Below, one piece after another: positions 22,484 through 34,013 of a stretch of DNA of 64,000 nucleotides (positions are counted from its first letter, which is position 1; each line of letters begins with the position of its first letter). The translations under genes were made by a program, and so were the position numbers. The stretch is from assembly GCA_033558025.1 (NCBI GenBank), contig JAUCEF010000001.1, positions 2,418,001-2,482,000 of the forward strand. The letters are read 5' to 3'. This DNA comes from Phytophthora sp. 'mugwort'. Its lineage: Eukaryota > Oomycota > Peronosporomycetes > Peronosporales > Peronosporaceae. Under the pieces are notes generated by a model that was not told the DNA's origin, searched no databases, and saw only the letters and a list, made by a program, of their open reading frames with translations.

Positions 22484-23018
22484 TGTAAGGATGTGGTTTG
22501 CAATTACGACACATTTTACATCGGTTACGTATGGGTAAAACCTTGGTCCCGACACAATCGATATACGCACAGTCTGGTGCAGACGTAAAGTCTCTATCGT
22601 CCAAGGCAAAGGTCACGGGTTCGAGTCCCATCGATAACACATTTTATTTTGCCTATTTTGCATAAATTGCACATAAGGAGGCGCCGCGCGACACCACGAC
22701 ATCTTCCAAGGATCACGTATGTGAACTACACTCATGGTACACGCAATCATTATCATAATGACGAAACCAGAGAATGTCCCAGAGTCTCCAGCCAATCAGA
22801 TAGTCAATAGAGTGTGACGTGTAGGTTTGCATGTGATGTAGAGGAATGGTTGGTCACCGTGCGGAGAATATCCAGCGTGGCACAAAGGACACACAAGAGC
22901 CTCCATGGCGGCTTAGATATAGCGCTAGCGAACTAAGGACCGCCCAAAATGAATCAGTTCCAAATTTCCTTCCTACTCGACAACTCCTTCTCCTTCTCCT
23001 CCGCCCCACATCATTACA
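22484..23018 (+). repeat. Chromovirus 5' LTR
   Basis: Begins TGTAAGGATGTGG and ends CATTACA, followed by AGTGGTAGCACTTG, the likely primer-binding site (TGGTAGCACTTG). Contains a perfect Pol III B-box match. Nearly identical to 28,663-29,198. Confidence 0.93.
22565..22628 (+). promoter_or_regulatory. tRNA-like A/B-box module inside the LTR
   Basis: GGTTCGAGTCC at 22,618-22,628 equals the Pol III B-box consensus. About 40 bases upstream, ACGCACAGTCTGGT (22,565-22,578) is a loose A-box match. No clover-leaf can be folded with confidence. The same module is in the 3' LTR (B box 28,798-28,808). Use as a Pol III promoter is inference. Confidence 0.4.
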
Positions 23019-23392
23019 AGTGGTAGCACTTGTTGGTCAAGTCTCCGAAGGGTCTGCAACTGCTCAAGAGGTCCCATCTGCGAAGTGGTTGACTGGGTGG
23101 CATACGCCGGAAGGTCTCCCTCGCACATCGAGCAAGTTACTGGGTGGCATAGCCAGAAGGTGACGTGTTCCTATAAATCCTTGTCTGGTTTTCGGACTGG
23201 TTTGTGCCGTTGCTGGTGACAATCGCGCATCACATAGGGAACTCCAAGCTTTGGGTCTGTGGTTTAGTGCCGTGTGCCTGCCCCGCCATTGCTAACACGG
23301 AGGATAACTTCCCTATAGCGTGTCGTACACTAGCTGGTTGCGCAACAGTTGTCCGGACGGCTGGCAAGGTCACCCCTCTCGACCCCAAGCGT

Positions 23393-23725
23393 ATGGGAAA
23401 GCGAAACACCCGGGAAACGGAAGCCTGCTTTTGCAGAAGTACCGGGGATCTCTTTAAGGACCCTGGCGACAAAGCTAAAATCGATAAGCTTCGCCACGAC
23501 CTATTTGGCATCCTCGTCAAGCAACAAAAGCTTGTCAAGTTTATTCGGAACGAAATCCCCAACGCCAAGGACTCGGACGCCCGCAACCTGCTGCAAGAAC
23601 TGACGGATCACCACAATCACCGTCTCGAGCAGGTCGAAGACTTACTCACCGCTTTCACGGACCAGCAGATCACCTCGTACAAGAAAATCCGCAGAAACAA
23701 GTCAGGAACCTCTAATAGGGCTTAA
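23393..23725 (+). CDS. Small coiled-coil-like ORF in chromovirus leader
   Basis: An intact frame of 110 codons from ATG 23,393 (MGKRNTRETEAC), about 110 bp before gag. It is charged and Leu-rich, with likely helices in LRHDLFGILVKQQKLVKFI and LLQELTDHHNHRLEQVEDLL, and a basic C-terminus (KKIRRNKS). No family is recognised. It could be an accessory protein or the first part of gag. Confidence 0.4.
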   Translation: MGKRNTRETEACFCRSTGDLFKDPGDKAKIDKLRHDLFGILVKQQKLVKFIRNEIPNAKDSDARNLLQELTDHHNHRLEQVEDLLTAFTDQQITSYKKIRRNKSGTSNRA

Positions 23726-23837
23726 TAATAAGCGCTCATTTTTTTGGTATAGCAAATTGGTATGGCAGAGCCCCAACAAAACAAAACAAAAGAAAAACAA
23801 AAAAACGAACATTCAAACAAAAGAGGCAATTAGGAAA

Positions 23838-26800
23838 ATGAGTACCCTCGATCTAGTGAAACAAATGACAGAGCTCGCCGAAAGGCAGCAACAACTTATG
23901 GAGCAACTCGCACGCAAAGAAACGCGAGTCGAAGGCATCTCACTCCCACATTTTTCGGGTGAGATTGGAGAATCGGTCGATTTATACTTTGACCAAGTCA
24001 TGCGGTTCCTTGAGGCCAAAAACATCAACTGGGAAGACCCAGTCAACGGCTCACGCATTGTGGCCATGATGAGCGCAAGCTTCCGAGGAAATGCAGACGG
24101 GTGATACATGCTGAACCGCAGCAATGTCCATGACGTGCAAGACCTCATACACTTACTCACGAATGAGTTTGTGCCTCGGGACAATCAGCGTCGGTTGGTG
24201 ACCAACTATACCAGTTGCGTCAGAATCGATGCAAGTCCCTCGAAGACTACATTGGCAGGTTCCGAATGTTGCTGACGCAAGTCAAAGACATTAGTGAACT
24301 GGACAAAATCGCGTACTTTACGCGTGGACTTGTCGCCCAATTAGGCCGCGAAGTGGAATACCGCCAATGCGACACGATCTCGGAGTGCTTTGCAGTTGCC
24401 CTCGAGTACGAACGCACTCATTTCGGCGGATCGTTCAATCAACGGTATGACTGCCACCAGCGACCTCCACAAAGGTTCTCAAGTCAACCAAGGTATCAGC
24501 AACAAGCTCCCCAGTTCGCCAGGAACACGAAGTTTGGTCGACCATACCAGCCGCGTAATTCGGGTCCGGAACCCATGGAAATCGACAACGCACAAGTTCG
24601 GTATAATCCGCAACCATCACACCAGCCACGGAAAGTTTGTGCGTATTGCAAGAAGACTGGGCATCTCATCAGCGAATGCTACAAGAAGAAGAACAGCGAT
24701 GCACGCAGACAAAACAACGGTGCCCCTGCAAATCAGCCTTGGCGCAGAACGGCGGTCAATTACTTCGAACAGGAGGGAAACACCGAGGAATATGGTACTC
24801 ACGACATCGAAGAGTATGACACTCACAACACGGAAACCAACACCGTGGAATTCGTCGTCGATCCAACACCAAGTGCGAGAGAGGAGACTGTAGTGGAAGT
24901 TAACCACAACACCCCCATCTCCAAGGAGGAATACGGGGAACATGAGTTAGTGCGTATCCCTGCCAAGTGCAACGGCAACGACGTAATAGTTGTGTTCGAC
25001 AGTGGAGCCACCGACAACATTGTGAAGCCTGGAGTACTCGGCCACCTGGCCACCTCCAAACACATCAAGGTCAAGAGGTTCGATGGCACAACCACCACGA
25101 CTCAAGAGGCCAAGCATGGATTGGTGGACCTCGAGGTAGGGGGTCGAAGTTTCAACATCCGCGTCATCGAGTGGAAAATGGGCGATGGACAAGACATGAT
25201 CCTGGGAAAGCCCTTTTACCATCGGTACAATCCCCAGATCAACCATCAGACGCACGAAGTCAGCTTTGAGGAAGGCAACAATAAAAGGTGGCCTTTGGGA
25301 ATCGAACCCACACCAGGTGTATTGAATCCTGCTCAACCAACCGCTAAGCTAAGTTTGGACATCGAATCCGACCATCGACCAGAAATATTACGACAAGAAC
25401 GTGACTGCACACAATACGAGCAACCCGCAACACAAATTGCGATAAAAATTGCGGCACAAGTCTCCAGTGTGGAGTTTGCAAAAAGGCTCAAACAACAAAG
25501 CTACGAAGAGGTCTACCGCGTCAAGGTGTGCCAGGTCGATACGCAACTGTCAACTATACCAACACGCATCGAGTCGCTAATTGCGACGTATCAAGAAGTA
25601 TTCCCCAAGGCATTACCAGACGGGTTACCACCTCACCGCCGCGTCGAGTTCGAGTTGACAACAAAACCAGACGCAAAACCAAGCAATCGTCCACCTTTTC
25701 GGTTGTCCAAGACGGAGCAAGACGCTCTCGACCTCTTTGTGGAAGAGAAGCTGAAGAAGGGATGGATTGAAATCTCCGATTCTCCCTGGGTGTCCAATGT
25801 GTTTGGTATTCCCAAAAAAGATCCGCAAACAGGGACACAACCTTCACGATCGGAGTGGGTGCGATCCGGGAATGCAACACTACCGATTCGTTGGGTTATT
25901 GACTATCGGTATGTTAATTCGCAAACCATAGTTCCAAGAATCCCTTTACCGCGAATGGAAGAGCTGCTCGACAAAATGCACGGTGCTACGGTGTTCTCAG
26001 TGCTCGATCTCGCGCAGGGTTACCACCAAATGCGCATATCGCCTGAGTCTCGCAAATACACCGCATTCCGCACACACACAGAGACATATCAATGGTGTGT
26101 TGCACCAATGGGTCTTGCAGGCATGCCGGGCGTGTGGTCACGTCTCATGCGGGTTCTGTTTGGCAAATACTCATTTATTGTGGTCTATCTTGACGACATT
26201 TGCGTCTTCTCCAAGACTATGGACGAACACACTGGGCATCTAGAGACGCTGTTCCAAGTACTGCAACGCGAGAAATTGTACGCTCAAGTTACCAAGTGTC
26301 ATTTTGGCGCAAAATCGGTTAACTTCCTCGGACACACCGTCTCCGCACAAGGCATCGCTGTCAACACGAAGAAGACGGAGGCTATCGCCAAATGGACGAC
26401 ACCAGCAAACACCAAAGAGCTTCAGAGCTTTCTAGGACTTGCAGGCTACTACCGTCGGTTTATCTGCAACTTCGCTGCACTAGCGCTGCCTTTGAGCGTG
26501 CTAGTCAAGAAAGATGCAAAATGGGAATGGCACGCATCGCAAAACAACGCATTTCAAGCACTCAAAGACGCTTTGCAAATTGCGCCTGTGCTTAAATTGC
26601 CCGATTTCGAACGTGAATTTATTGTAACCACGGATGCGTCGGGACACTGTGTTGGTGGAGTTCTTTCGCAAAAATATGGCACAAACGACCATCCAATTGC
26701 GTTCTACTCGAAGAAGCTGGGACCTCACGAGCTGAATTGGCCCACACACGAGAAGGAATTATTCGCGATCAAAACAGGACTCGAGAAATGGCGTCACTAC

Positions 26801-28662
26801 CGCTACGGACGGCCTTTTGTCCTCTTCACCGACAACAGCGCATGCTCATGGTTGTTGCAACATCCTAAAGTGTCTTCCAAGTTAGCACGCTATTTGACAT
26901 TTTCGCGCAATTCAACTTCCAGATCCATCATGTTAGCGGAAGTTTGAATGCGGTTGCAGACGCATTATCGCGACAACCCACCGACGTCAGCTCTATCCAG
27001 TTCCATCGTTGCTCGGATCAATGCAGGACGCATGCAATTGCGTATAAAGAAAGCTTTCGTGCCACACCCACGGCGAAGCAAATTGTCGGGGGAGCGTCTT
27101 TGCCTCAAATTTCCTCCGCCATGACTGTGTCACACAGCTTTATGACACTCGCACCTTCCGTTCAAAAAATATTTGTGCAAGGTTACAAAAGCGACAAGGA
27201 CATAAAAGAAGGCATCAACTCCAACACATTCGAGATAATCGACGAGCTAGTATATTTACACACGCAAAACAAGACATTGCGACTTTGTGTGCCGAACGAC
27301 TACCAACTTCGCACAAATATCATCTCGGGTTTGCACGACGCAGCCATTGCAGCACATCCCGGAGTTCGGCGCACATTCCTTCGGGTTGCACAATGGGTAC
27401 TACTGGAAAAACATGGAGAAAGACATCTACGACTACGTCACAAGTTGCGAAACATGTGCAAGATGGGAACACAGCAACGCCAAGAAAAATGGAAAACTCG
27501 TTCCTATTCCAATCCCAAAGAATGTTGGGAAGTGGTGTCAATGGACTTCATCACCGGCTTACCGGAATCCAACGGATTTGATGCGATCCTAACAGTCGTC
27601 GACAAACTCTTAAAACGGCCCAAGTACATCGCAGTGAATACAACGGACGACGCAGAGAAAACTGCCCACATCTTTTTCGACAATGTCGTGCGACACCATG
27701 GAATACCCGCAGTCATCATCAGCGATCGAGACCCGAAATTTACATCGAAATTGGCGTTCGCTCGCTAAAATTATGGGCATCAAATTGAACATGACAACCG
27801 TGCACCGAGCTCAGGCTGACGGCCAGACAGAGAGACAGAATCTCGTTCTGGAAGACGCACTTCGTTGTATGACTTCGTATCATGGCCAGGATTGGTCAGA
27901 AAAATTACCAACGACAGAGTATGCACACGCAACTCTAACTAGTGCCTCAACGGGACTGTCGCCGTTCGAAATCGACACGGGACGCAAAGAGCGACTACCT
28001 ATCGGACTCCCAACAGCGCTAGCTACGAGCGCTAACAACCCCGAACTCGACATTGCCGAATTCGCGAAAACATTCCACGAAGATCGGCAGAAGCTCGTCG
28101 ACCAAGCAAGAGTGCATTTAAAGCACGCACAAGAGTCACAAAAACGCTATTATGACCAAAAGCGCAATGACGTTGCGTTCAAAGTGGGCGAGTTGGTGAT
28201 GCTCGACACTCGCCGTCCTCCCTTCGACACGCAGCACAGGACATGGAAGTTAAACGTGCAAAACTTGCAGCAAGGAAGATCGGTCCATTCAAAATCGTCA
28301 AAATGATCGGGGAAAACGTCGCAAAACTCCAATTACCCGCAAACATGCAGAGAATGAACCCCACATTTAATGTGGATATTTTAGCGCATTTTGTCCAAGA
28401 TCACGAGCGGTTCAAGAGCCGACCAATACCCAAAACATCGCGGGTCGTCGTGGACGAGAACACCGGTGAAGAAATGTATTTCGTCGAAAAACTTCTTAAA
28501 CACCGAATCGTGAACCGCAAGAAACAATGGTTGGTCAAGTGGAACGGATACCCAGACCACGAGCAACATGGGAATATGAAAGCGACATCAACCACGTCTC
28601 CCACTGGAATGCTCTCGTCGAAGAGTTCCACAAGCTTCGACTCGAAGTCACTCGCCGGAGGA
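23838..28662 (+). pseudogene. Chromovirus Gag-Pol polyprotein, frameshifted
   Basis: ATG 23,838 (MSTLDLVKQM). Gag has ISLPHFSGE and a TGA at 24,101-24,103, then a shift; the 24,215-26,947 frame is open for 910 codons and carries CAYCKKTGHLISEC (CCHC), VVFDSGATDNIV (protease), the reverse transcriptase with YLDD at about 26,184-26,195, and RNase H (TTDASGHCVGGV). A frameshift near 26,905 moves to 26,944-27,768 (ADALSRQ, integrase HH domain, MDFITGLP). More shifts near 27,400 and 27,760 lead to the integrase Glu motif (AQADGQTERQN) and a chromodomain (YFVEKLLKHR, WLVKWNGYPD) that ends just before the 3' LTR. At least four breaks prevent a full product. Confidence 0.9.
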
Positions 28663-29198
28663 TGTAAGGATGTGGTTTGCAATTACGACACATTTTACAT
28701 CGGTTACGTATGGGTAAAACCTTTGGTCCAGACACAATCGATATACGCACAGTCTGGTGTAGACGTAAAGTCTCTATCGTCCAAGGCAAAGGTCACGGGT
28801 TCGAGTCCCATCGATAACACATTTTATTTTGCCTATTTTGCATAAATTGCACATAAGGAGGCGCCGCGCGACACCACGACATCTTCCAAGGATCACGTAT
28901 GTGAACTACACTCATGGTACACGCAATCATTATCATAATGACGAAACCAGAGAATGTCCCAGAGTCTCCAGCCAATCAGATAGTCAATAGAGTGTGACGT
29001 GTAGGTTTGCATGTGATGTAGAGGAATGGTTGGTCACCGTGCGGAGAATATCCAGCGTGGCACAAAGGACACACAAGAGCCTCCATGGCGGCTTAGATAT
29101 AGCGCTAGCGAACTAAGGACCGCCCAAAATGAATCAGTTCCAAATTTCCTTCCTACTCGACAACTCCTTCTCCTTCTCCTCCGCCCCACCTCATTACA
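28663..29198 (+). repeat. Chromovirus 3' LTR
   Basis: Direct copy of the 5' LTR with one extra T and three base changes. It is preceded by a purine-rich CGGAGGA at 28,656-28,662, the probable polypurine tract, and followed by TSD GAGCA. Confidence 0.93.
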
Positions 29199-29668
29199 GA
29201 GCAGCAGACGCAAGTGTTCCCGCTCTCGCAACCGCCTCGGGTCTCCACAAAGCGTTATTTCAGCGCGAGCTGCCATACGTTCCATGACAGGTATTGGAGT
29301 TTATTATGACGATAAGGAAGGAAGACGTCTGACCATAAGTGATGTTAAGAAAGGAGCCAAACGTGCTCTTGCTTATGCTAAACGAAAATGAGTTCTAACC
29401 ATTGCGGTCGATGCTGGAGAGAAGTTTTTCCTTTCCAAAGCCACCAAGCCTGAACATGAGGAATTAATCAAATCGTTTCTAAGTGAGGTTCGTCGTCGAT
29501 ATGGAGTTGGCGTTGCCAAGCCAAAGGCAAAGAGATTTATAAAGGATTCCCAAGAAGCACACGATCATATGGCTAAGTTTCGTGCAATGAAGAAGAAACA
29601 TGCAAGCGGGGGGCTTTAGATTGTAACTTCCGCCTCATTACGCTAAAACAAAGACACAAGCAATGTCT

Positions 29669-29828
29669 TTATTTATTTGGTCGAAGCAAAAGCATGATCG
29701 AGACCGAAGTATCTTGGAACTTAACCTTCCGATCAGTCTGGCTGTAAATGGAGATCGTAATTGCTGTACGAGCACCGTTGTGACAGTTCATCCAAGTTCG
29801 TTGAATCGAGCTTGATAAAGCCGGCCAT
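29669..29828 (-). pseudogene. Small Polinton gene, unrecognised, frameshifted
   Basis: ATG 29,828 (MAGFIKLDSTN) starts a frame that shifts after about 15 codons into one with ARTAITISIYSQTDRKVKFQ and ends at 29,669. It lies between the basic minor capsid-like gene and a GIY-YIG remnant. No family recognised. Confidence 0.35.
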
Positions 29829-29993
29829 GTTGATTGTATATATAAGATCATATTTAAGCGATAATCCAGTAAATATAATAACTTTATATAGAAATAATTG
29901 GTCGTGTATATCAGATATCCAAAGTAGATGATAGCATCGTTTATATAGGTTCGACTACTGAGAAATAGAAGAGAGATTTGGTCGCAGTACGAA

Positions 29994-30475
29994 TATGACT
30001 AAAATAAATGGTACTGGGGTACTCGGAAGTATAACTGCTCAATATATCGTCTTTTTCGCGAATATGGCATTGATACTTTCAGTATTCAACATATTAGTGA
30101 GCATAAAATTGAAAATCGTAAGCAATTGCTGTAGCAAGAACAGTTGGCCATTGATTACTCTGTCTGTATTAATGAACAACCAGCCTTTAAAAGTACAGAA
30201 GATAAAAAAAAACTAAGGGCGCTATCAATTAGCAAACAAAGCCGTTTCGATGAGCAGAAACGACAATACTATCAAACTAACACAGATAGGATAATTGAAA
30301 AGTAATAGCAACACTACCAAGCAAACAAGGTTGATATTATTGGAAAACGAAAAGAGCGTATTCAGTGTGGCTGCGGAAGTCGTTTTCAAAGAGCTGGTAA
30401 AGCAGAGCATGAGAGATCAACGAAATATCAGCAATGGTCAGAGCAGCAACTGTCGTAAGCACTGTTATTGTTTTA
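29994..30475 (+). pseudogene. GIY-YIG endonuclease remnant 2
   Basis: A shifted frame reads EYGIDTFSIQHISEHKIENR followed (after TAG) by QEQLAIDYSVCINEQPAF. This strongly resembles the central part of GIY-YIG nucleases of large DNA viruses (YGI..F.I..IEE..., REQ..ID, CVN). Next come KQSRFDEQKRQYYQTNTDR-type repeats and IQCGCGSRFQRAGKAEHERS, the same C-x-C-G...H zinc-like tail as in remnant 1. The N-terminal GIY strand is lost or very degraded. Several stops (TAG, TAA) show decay. Confidence 0.65.
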
Positions 30476-30492
30476 TAACTGTGTCAATCAAC

Positions 30493-31172
30493 TCACTGAT
30501 CGAAATTAAAACGTATTTTGCTTTTTACAGAATCGATGAGCAATATCTGCCCTTTAGAAGCGGTGGCGTTGTTGTAAGCGATCATAATATTCTTGTCAGT
30601 AAGATTAGGTATATTAAAATCTTTAACAACCATATGTGAATCACGCTTCGAGTTAACCTTAAGGATTGCAACATATTCAGAGCTCAGTCTCAGACTCTTA
30701 TCTGTTGCAAAATAGCTATGCGCGATGAATATAGTACCCAATAAGTGGTGCCGACCTCTGATGAAAAAGCTGCTGAAGACATTATTTTGGATGATGCGAT
30801 CACCGCCATAATCATCAATGAGAACCAGCTCAACTTCATTACTATTCATTGGAGTTTGTCTAACGCTATCAACAATTGATGGTTCATCGTAAAATGTGAT
30901 GAAACCCTCAAGCTTTTCCCTCAGGTAATCGTAAATGGGCTGAATAGATTGCGTGCTATCACGTGTAGATAGGCGAATACGTTTGGGGAATGCTTACGAA
31001 TGAACATGACTAAATCGGTTTTCCCTGAGTAGCTTGATCCAAGTACTAACATTCTAAATAGACTCTTAATATCTAATTCAGATATCGTTTTAACTGAAAC
31101 TCCGCGATACTTCTTAGGGATAGCAGCATCATAGTTTGGGAGGGAGGTAGATGAGTCTGGAATACCGCTCAT
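30493..31172 (-). pseudogene. A32/FtsK-like DNA packaging ATPase (Polinton ATP)
   Basis: ATG 31,172. The first frame holds the Walker A motif LVLGSSYSGKTDLV (GSSYSGKT at about 31,040-31,017). After one frameshift near 30,965 the second frame holds Walker B, VELVLIDDYGGD (about 30,835-30,800), followed by a TIFIAHSYFA sensor-like strand and a C-terminal end at 30,493. This is the genome-packaging ATPase common to Polintons, virophages and large DNA viruses. Only one frameshift is needed to explain the break. It is transcribed away from the tail-fibre-like gene. Confidence 0.8.
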
Positions 31173-31221
31173 GACCGTGTCTTTAATCGCTAGGTCTATA
31201 TAGCTCGAGATAAAAACAACT

Positions 31222-33455
31222 ATGAGTTCAGGGTTTTCGTATCTTCAACCAATATTCATATCACCGATTTACAATCCTGCATTCTATCTAATGTTGGATG
31301 CCAGCGGCTATCTGACCTATGAGTATGCCCAGACTTTTTACCTCGATAAGAAATGATTATCGAGTAACATATATTTCTGTATCACACCAGGAATTGCAAC
31401 ACAAGGTGTAGCCCTTGTTCCAGGTACTAACAATGATATCAATGGTATTGGGACATTATCTTGTGTAAGCTTGATAATGGATGGATCCATCGTGTCGTCT
31501 GCTCCTGCATACATTCTCGACATCAGCCCAGGTACGGGTAAGCACTCGTGCTGGATGGGTCTGGATCTATCGGAACAATTACTTTGCTGGCAGCTACTTC
31601 GCTGACCGGTACGCTCCAGACGGCGGCTCAGCCTAATATCACACCGCTTGGATCATTATCTGCTTTGGCTATTGCAAACCTATCGTTTAGTGGCGTTTCA
31701 CGGGCTTTGACCGGTCTATCAACGCTCGGTTCTACGTCACTAACAGACGCCCTAGCCACTCCTTTCCAGCCTAACATAACTGTCATTGGCACATTGAGCT
31801 CGCTCACCATCAGTAGCAGTTTAACCCTAGGTACGACAGTGATCAGCGAGGCAGAAATAGCGGTCCTTGATAGAGTAACCAAAGGCTCTACGGAAGCCAA
31901 TAAAGCTCTTGTTTTAAACGCCAGCAGTAATATTACTGGTATTAATGCACTGTCTGCATCATCGTTTAGTGGTACCATTCAAAACAGCGACTCAATCCAG
32001 CATCACAATCCATCAGTACTCTATCCGGATTATCAATCGGTGACTCTCTAACAATATCCGGGTTCATCACGAGTACTCTCTATTGTTGGAGCATCCTCGT
32101 ATATCGATTCGTCTTCGCACAGACTCAGTGGAGTAGCTATCGACCTGAGCGTGTTGAACGGGGGCTATGGCGTTCTCATGTCAAACAAAGTTTTGATCTC
32201 CGATTCATTTAATGTGATCCACGTTTCACTTGGTATAGCTGGGTCAGGTTGTATCTCCTTTTACGGGAATACACCAAACAAGGAAATAGTATATATCTTT
32301 CGTGATTCTGACGATCAGGGCCACACCATCGGGGCCCGAGCATCTACTATTCAGAAATGCGCACCACTACTTCACCTTGTGAGTCGGTACGATCAATCGG
32401 GAGTAGTTGGCACAAGCTCTGATGAAAAAAAGAAAAGTTATTCGCTCAGAGCACAAGCTCGTTGGCTTTGCTACTAATTATCAATCCGGTTGGTTCCACG
32501 ACTATCTACTAGGATCACAGGCATGGGGCGGGAATGCCGAAACTCAATTTTACAGTAGCTCTCCAGCTCTCAACTTCGAATCCGGATCTTCGACAACGAG
32601 CGCTTTCGCATCATCAAACAATCTGCTACTTCTTAATGATTCAAGAGCATGCCTAAATACTACAACTCCATCGGGTTCATACCAGCTGACCCTAAATGGT
32701 TCAAGTACATATAATGAAGCCTACATCGCCGGTGGATCTACTATGCTCCACCTATATATCAATATATCACCATCCACTGGTAGGACAAGCATCCTACTGG
32801 ATGGTACTAGTTTTTCAAGTTGGGAAATATCCATTGGTGGAACAGCTCATAGCAGCGCAGCAGATAGCATGTACTGGTATAATAACGGAGCAACAAGGAT
32901 GATACTAACTTCTACTGGGCGCCTCGGAATTGGTACTACGAGCCCTTCGAGTTATTGCACATTGGATCTTCAAATTCGTTCACTTTTGGTATGGGCGGTA
33001 GTACTGTATATCGACTCAGAACTGACAACGGAGTTACAGAAAGCGCTCTCGGTCCGATCGACTACAACGTCTCTGCTGTCTTCTCGGGTTACATTTCGTG
33101 CCAAGCGATGGCAATGACCTCTGATCGACGACTCAAGCGAAATATTCAAAGTGCTTTTCTCGATCGCATCAGGCGTCTCTACGACAACGTTAATGTAGTT
33201 CTGTATGATTGGATTGAGTCTGAAAATCGACCAGGGCAGGAGGTAGGGTTGTTAGCTCAAAATCTTGTTCGGCTAAATTATTTGACCAGTGTCTTCTATC
33301 GAGACGATATCAAAGAGGGAGAGGATCCGTCGCTCGAACCAGCAAAGCAACAGTTGAACGTTGACTACAGTAGGATTGCAGTATATAACATGAAGATGAT
33401 TCAACACCTCCTCGATGAGATTGAAAAAACAAAAAATCGTCTAGTTAATATATAA
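31222..33455 (+). pseudogene. Tail-fibre-like protein with Peptidase_S74 chaperone domain
   Basis: ATG 31,222 (MSSGFSYLQPIF) with an in-frame TGA near 31,352; the same frame then continues. From 31,548 come repeats of the form GTLQTAAQPNIT.LGSL..L.I, a pattern of fibrous phage and viral proteins. Frames 32,151-32,477 and 32,407-33,117 continue with Ser/Thr/Gly-rich sequence. The last frame (32,955-33,455) has TSDRRLKRNI at about 33,118, the conserved self-cleavage/assembly motif of the S74 intramolecular chaperone, and ends with a helical trimeric-coil-like tail (KMIQHLLDEIEKTKNRL). The domain trimerises fibres and then cleaves itself off in known members. At least three frameshifts. Confidence 0.75.
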
Positions 33456-33457
33456 TC

Positions 33458-33642
33458 ATGGGCTGTAGACCGAGTAAGGAGCTTAAAAAGAATGTAACTA
33501 CGGATGATCCAAAGCAATTGTTGGGTCGACCATGCTACACGCTGACAGAATCATTGTTCATGAGGATAGCGTTTTTCTCCCCACACGGAGTCCTGATGGG
33601 GAGTCTGCAATATTTGAGATCTGTTTAAGCGACAAAAATTAA
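33458..33642 (+). pseudogene. Small Polinton gene, frameshifted, unrecognised
   Basis: ATG 33,458 (MGCRPSKELKKN) directly after the S74 gene. The first frame ends at 33,628, but a shift after about 28 codons gives the more natural IIVHEDSVFLPTRSPDGESA and a stop at 33,640-33,642. The N-terminal MGC could be lipid modified; that is only a suggestion. No family recognised. Confidence 0.35.
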
Positions 33643-33689
33643 CATCTATCGAGGGTATCGAATAGACTCGTGCGGAATGGTCTTGTTTA

Positions 33690-33990
33690 AATAGCGACAC
33701 GCGGGGCGTGGGGTCGCTGACCCGCGAGGCTTAACAGCTTAAACGTCTTCATAGTTTTTCTTTGTTGGTAAGCCCACAGGCGTCCTCCCTCAGTCTGAGT
33801 CGATACGTCCACCTTCTTTTTAATTTTATCTAAATCTAAATCTGTTGACCAAACAGCTGCCTGTGTCTTCTAAAGGTCGATCATGGATGATTAGATTCTT
33901 CGTGATAGCTTTTAGCTCAGCAACGTTGAGATCAGAGGTATCGCCATAGCTATCGGCTGAGCTCAAATGATACGGGGATTAAAGAAGAAC
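33690..33990 (-). pseudogene. Decayed Polinton gene, unrecognised
   Basis: Minus-strand coding-like phrases lie in two frames: SYGDTSDLNVAELKAITKNL (about 33,960-33,890) and AAVWSTDLDLDKIKKKVDVS (about 33,860-33,790), separated by stops. No start or end can be fixed. No family recognised. Confidence 0.3.
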
Positions 33991-34013
33991 ATGCTTGATT
34001 TATAGTAGGCGCA

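Larger units (their letters stand above)
22484..29198 (+). mobile_element. Ty3/Gypsy chromovirus inserted in the Polinton
   Basis: Complete structure: TSD GAGCA, 535-bp 5' LTR (TGTAAGG...ATTACA), gag, zinc knuckle, protease, reverse transcriptase, RNase H, integrase, chromodomain, 536-bp 3' LTR, TSD. The two LTRs differ by three substitutions and one 1-base indel, so the insertion is young relative to its host Polinton. The coding region nevertheless has several frameshifts and a stop, so either decay is recent or the source copy was already defective. Confidence 0.93.
22154..29619 (+). pseudogene. Basic minor capsid-like Polinton gene split by chromovirus
   Basis: ATG 22,154 (MAFKKLPVSS) opens a 65-codon Lys-rich frame ending TAA; a shifted frame continues (YAWSQYLVSKIWSS, AKDSGILSRA) up to the chromovirus at 22,484 and resumes after it at 29,204 (ADASVPALATASG). 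After another shift come GIGVYYDD and a Lys/Arg-rich tail with an in-frame TGA at 29,390, ending at 29,619. The motif of a helix, then KDSGILS..., then Ala/Gly-rich residues resembles pVI/pX-like minor capsid proteins of Polintons and small DNA viruses. This function is inferred from composition and order. Confidence 0.45.

Noticed and set aside
22600..22640. A tRNA gene across the LTR/Polinton region
   Set aside because: The B box is perfect, but no D and anticodon arms fold, and the sequence recurs in the second LTR as part of it.
29390..31354. In-frame TGA codons in several Polinton genes as a sign of stop-codon recoding
   Set aside because: Stops of all three kinds (TGA, TAA, TAG) occur along with many frameshifts, and intact frames end in normal stops, so simple decay explains them.
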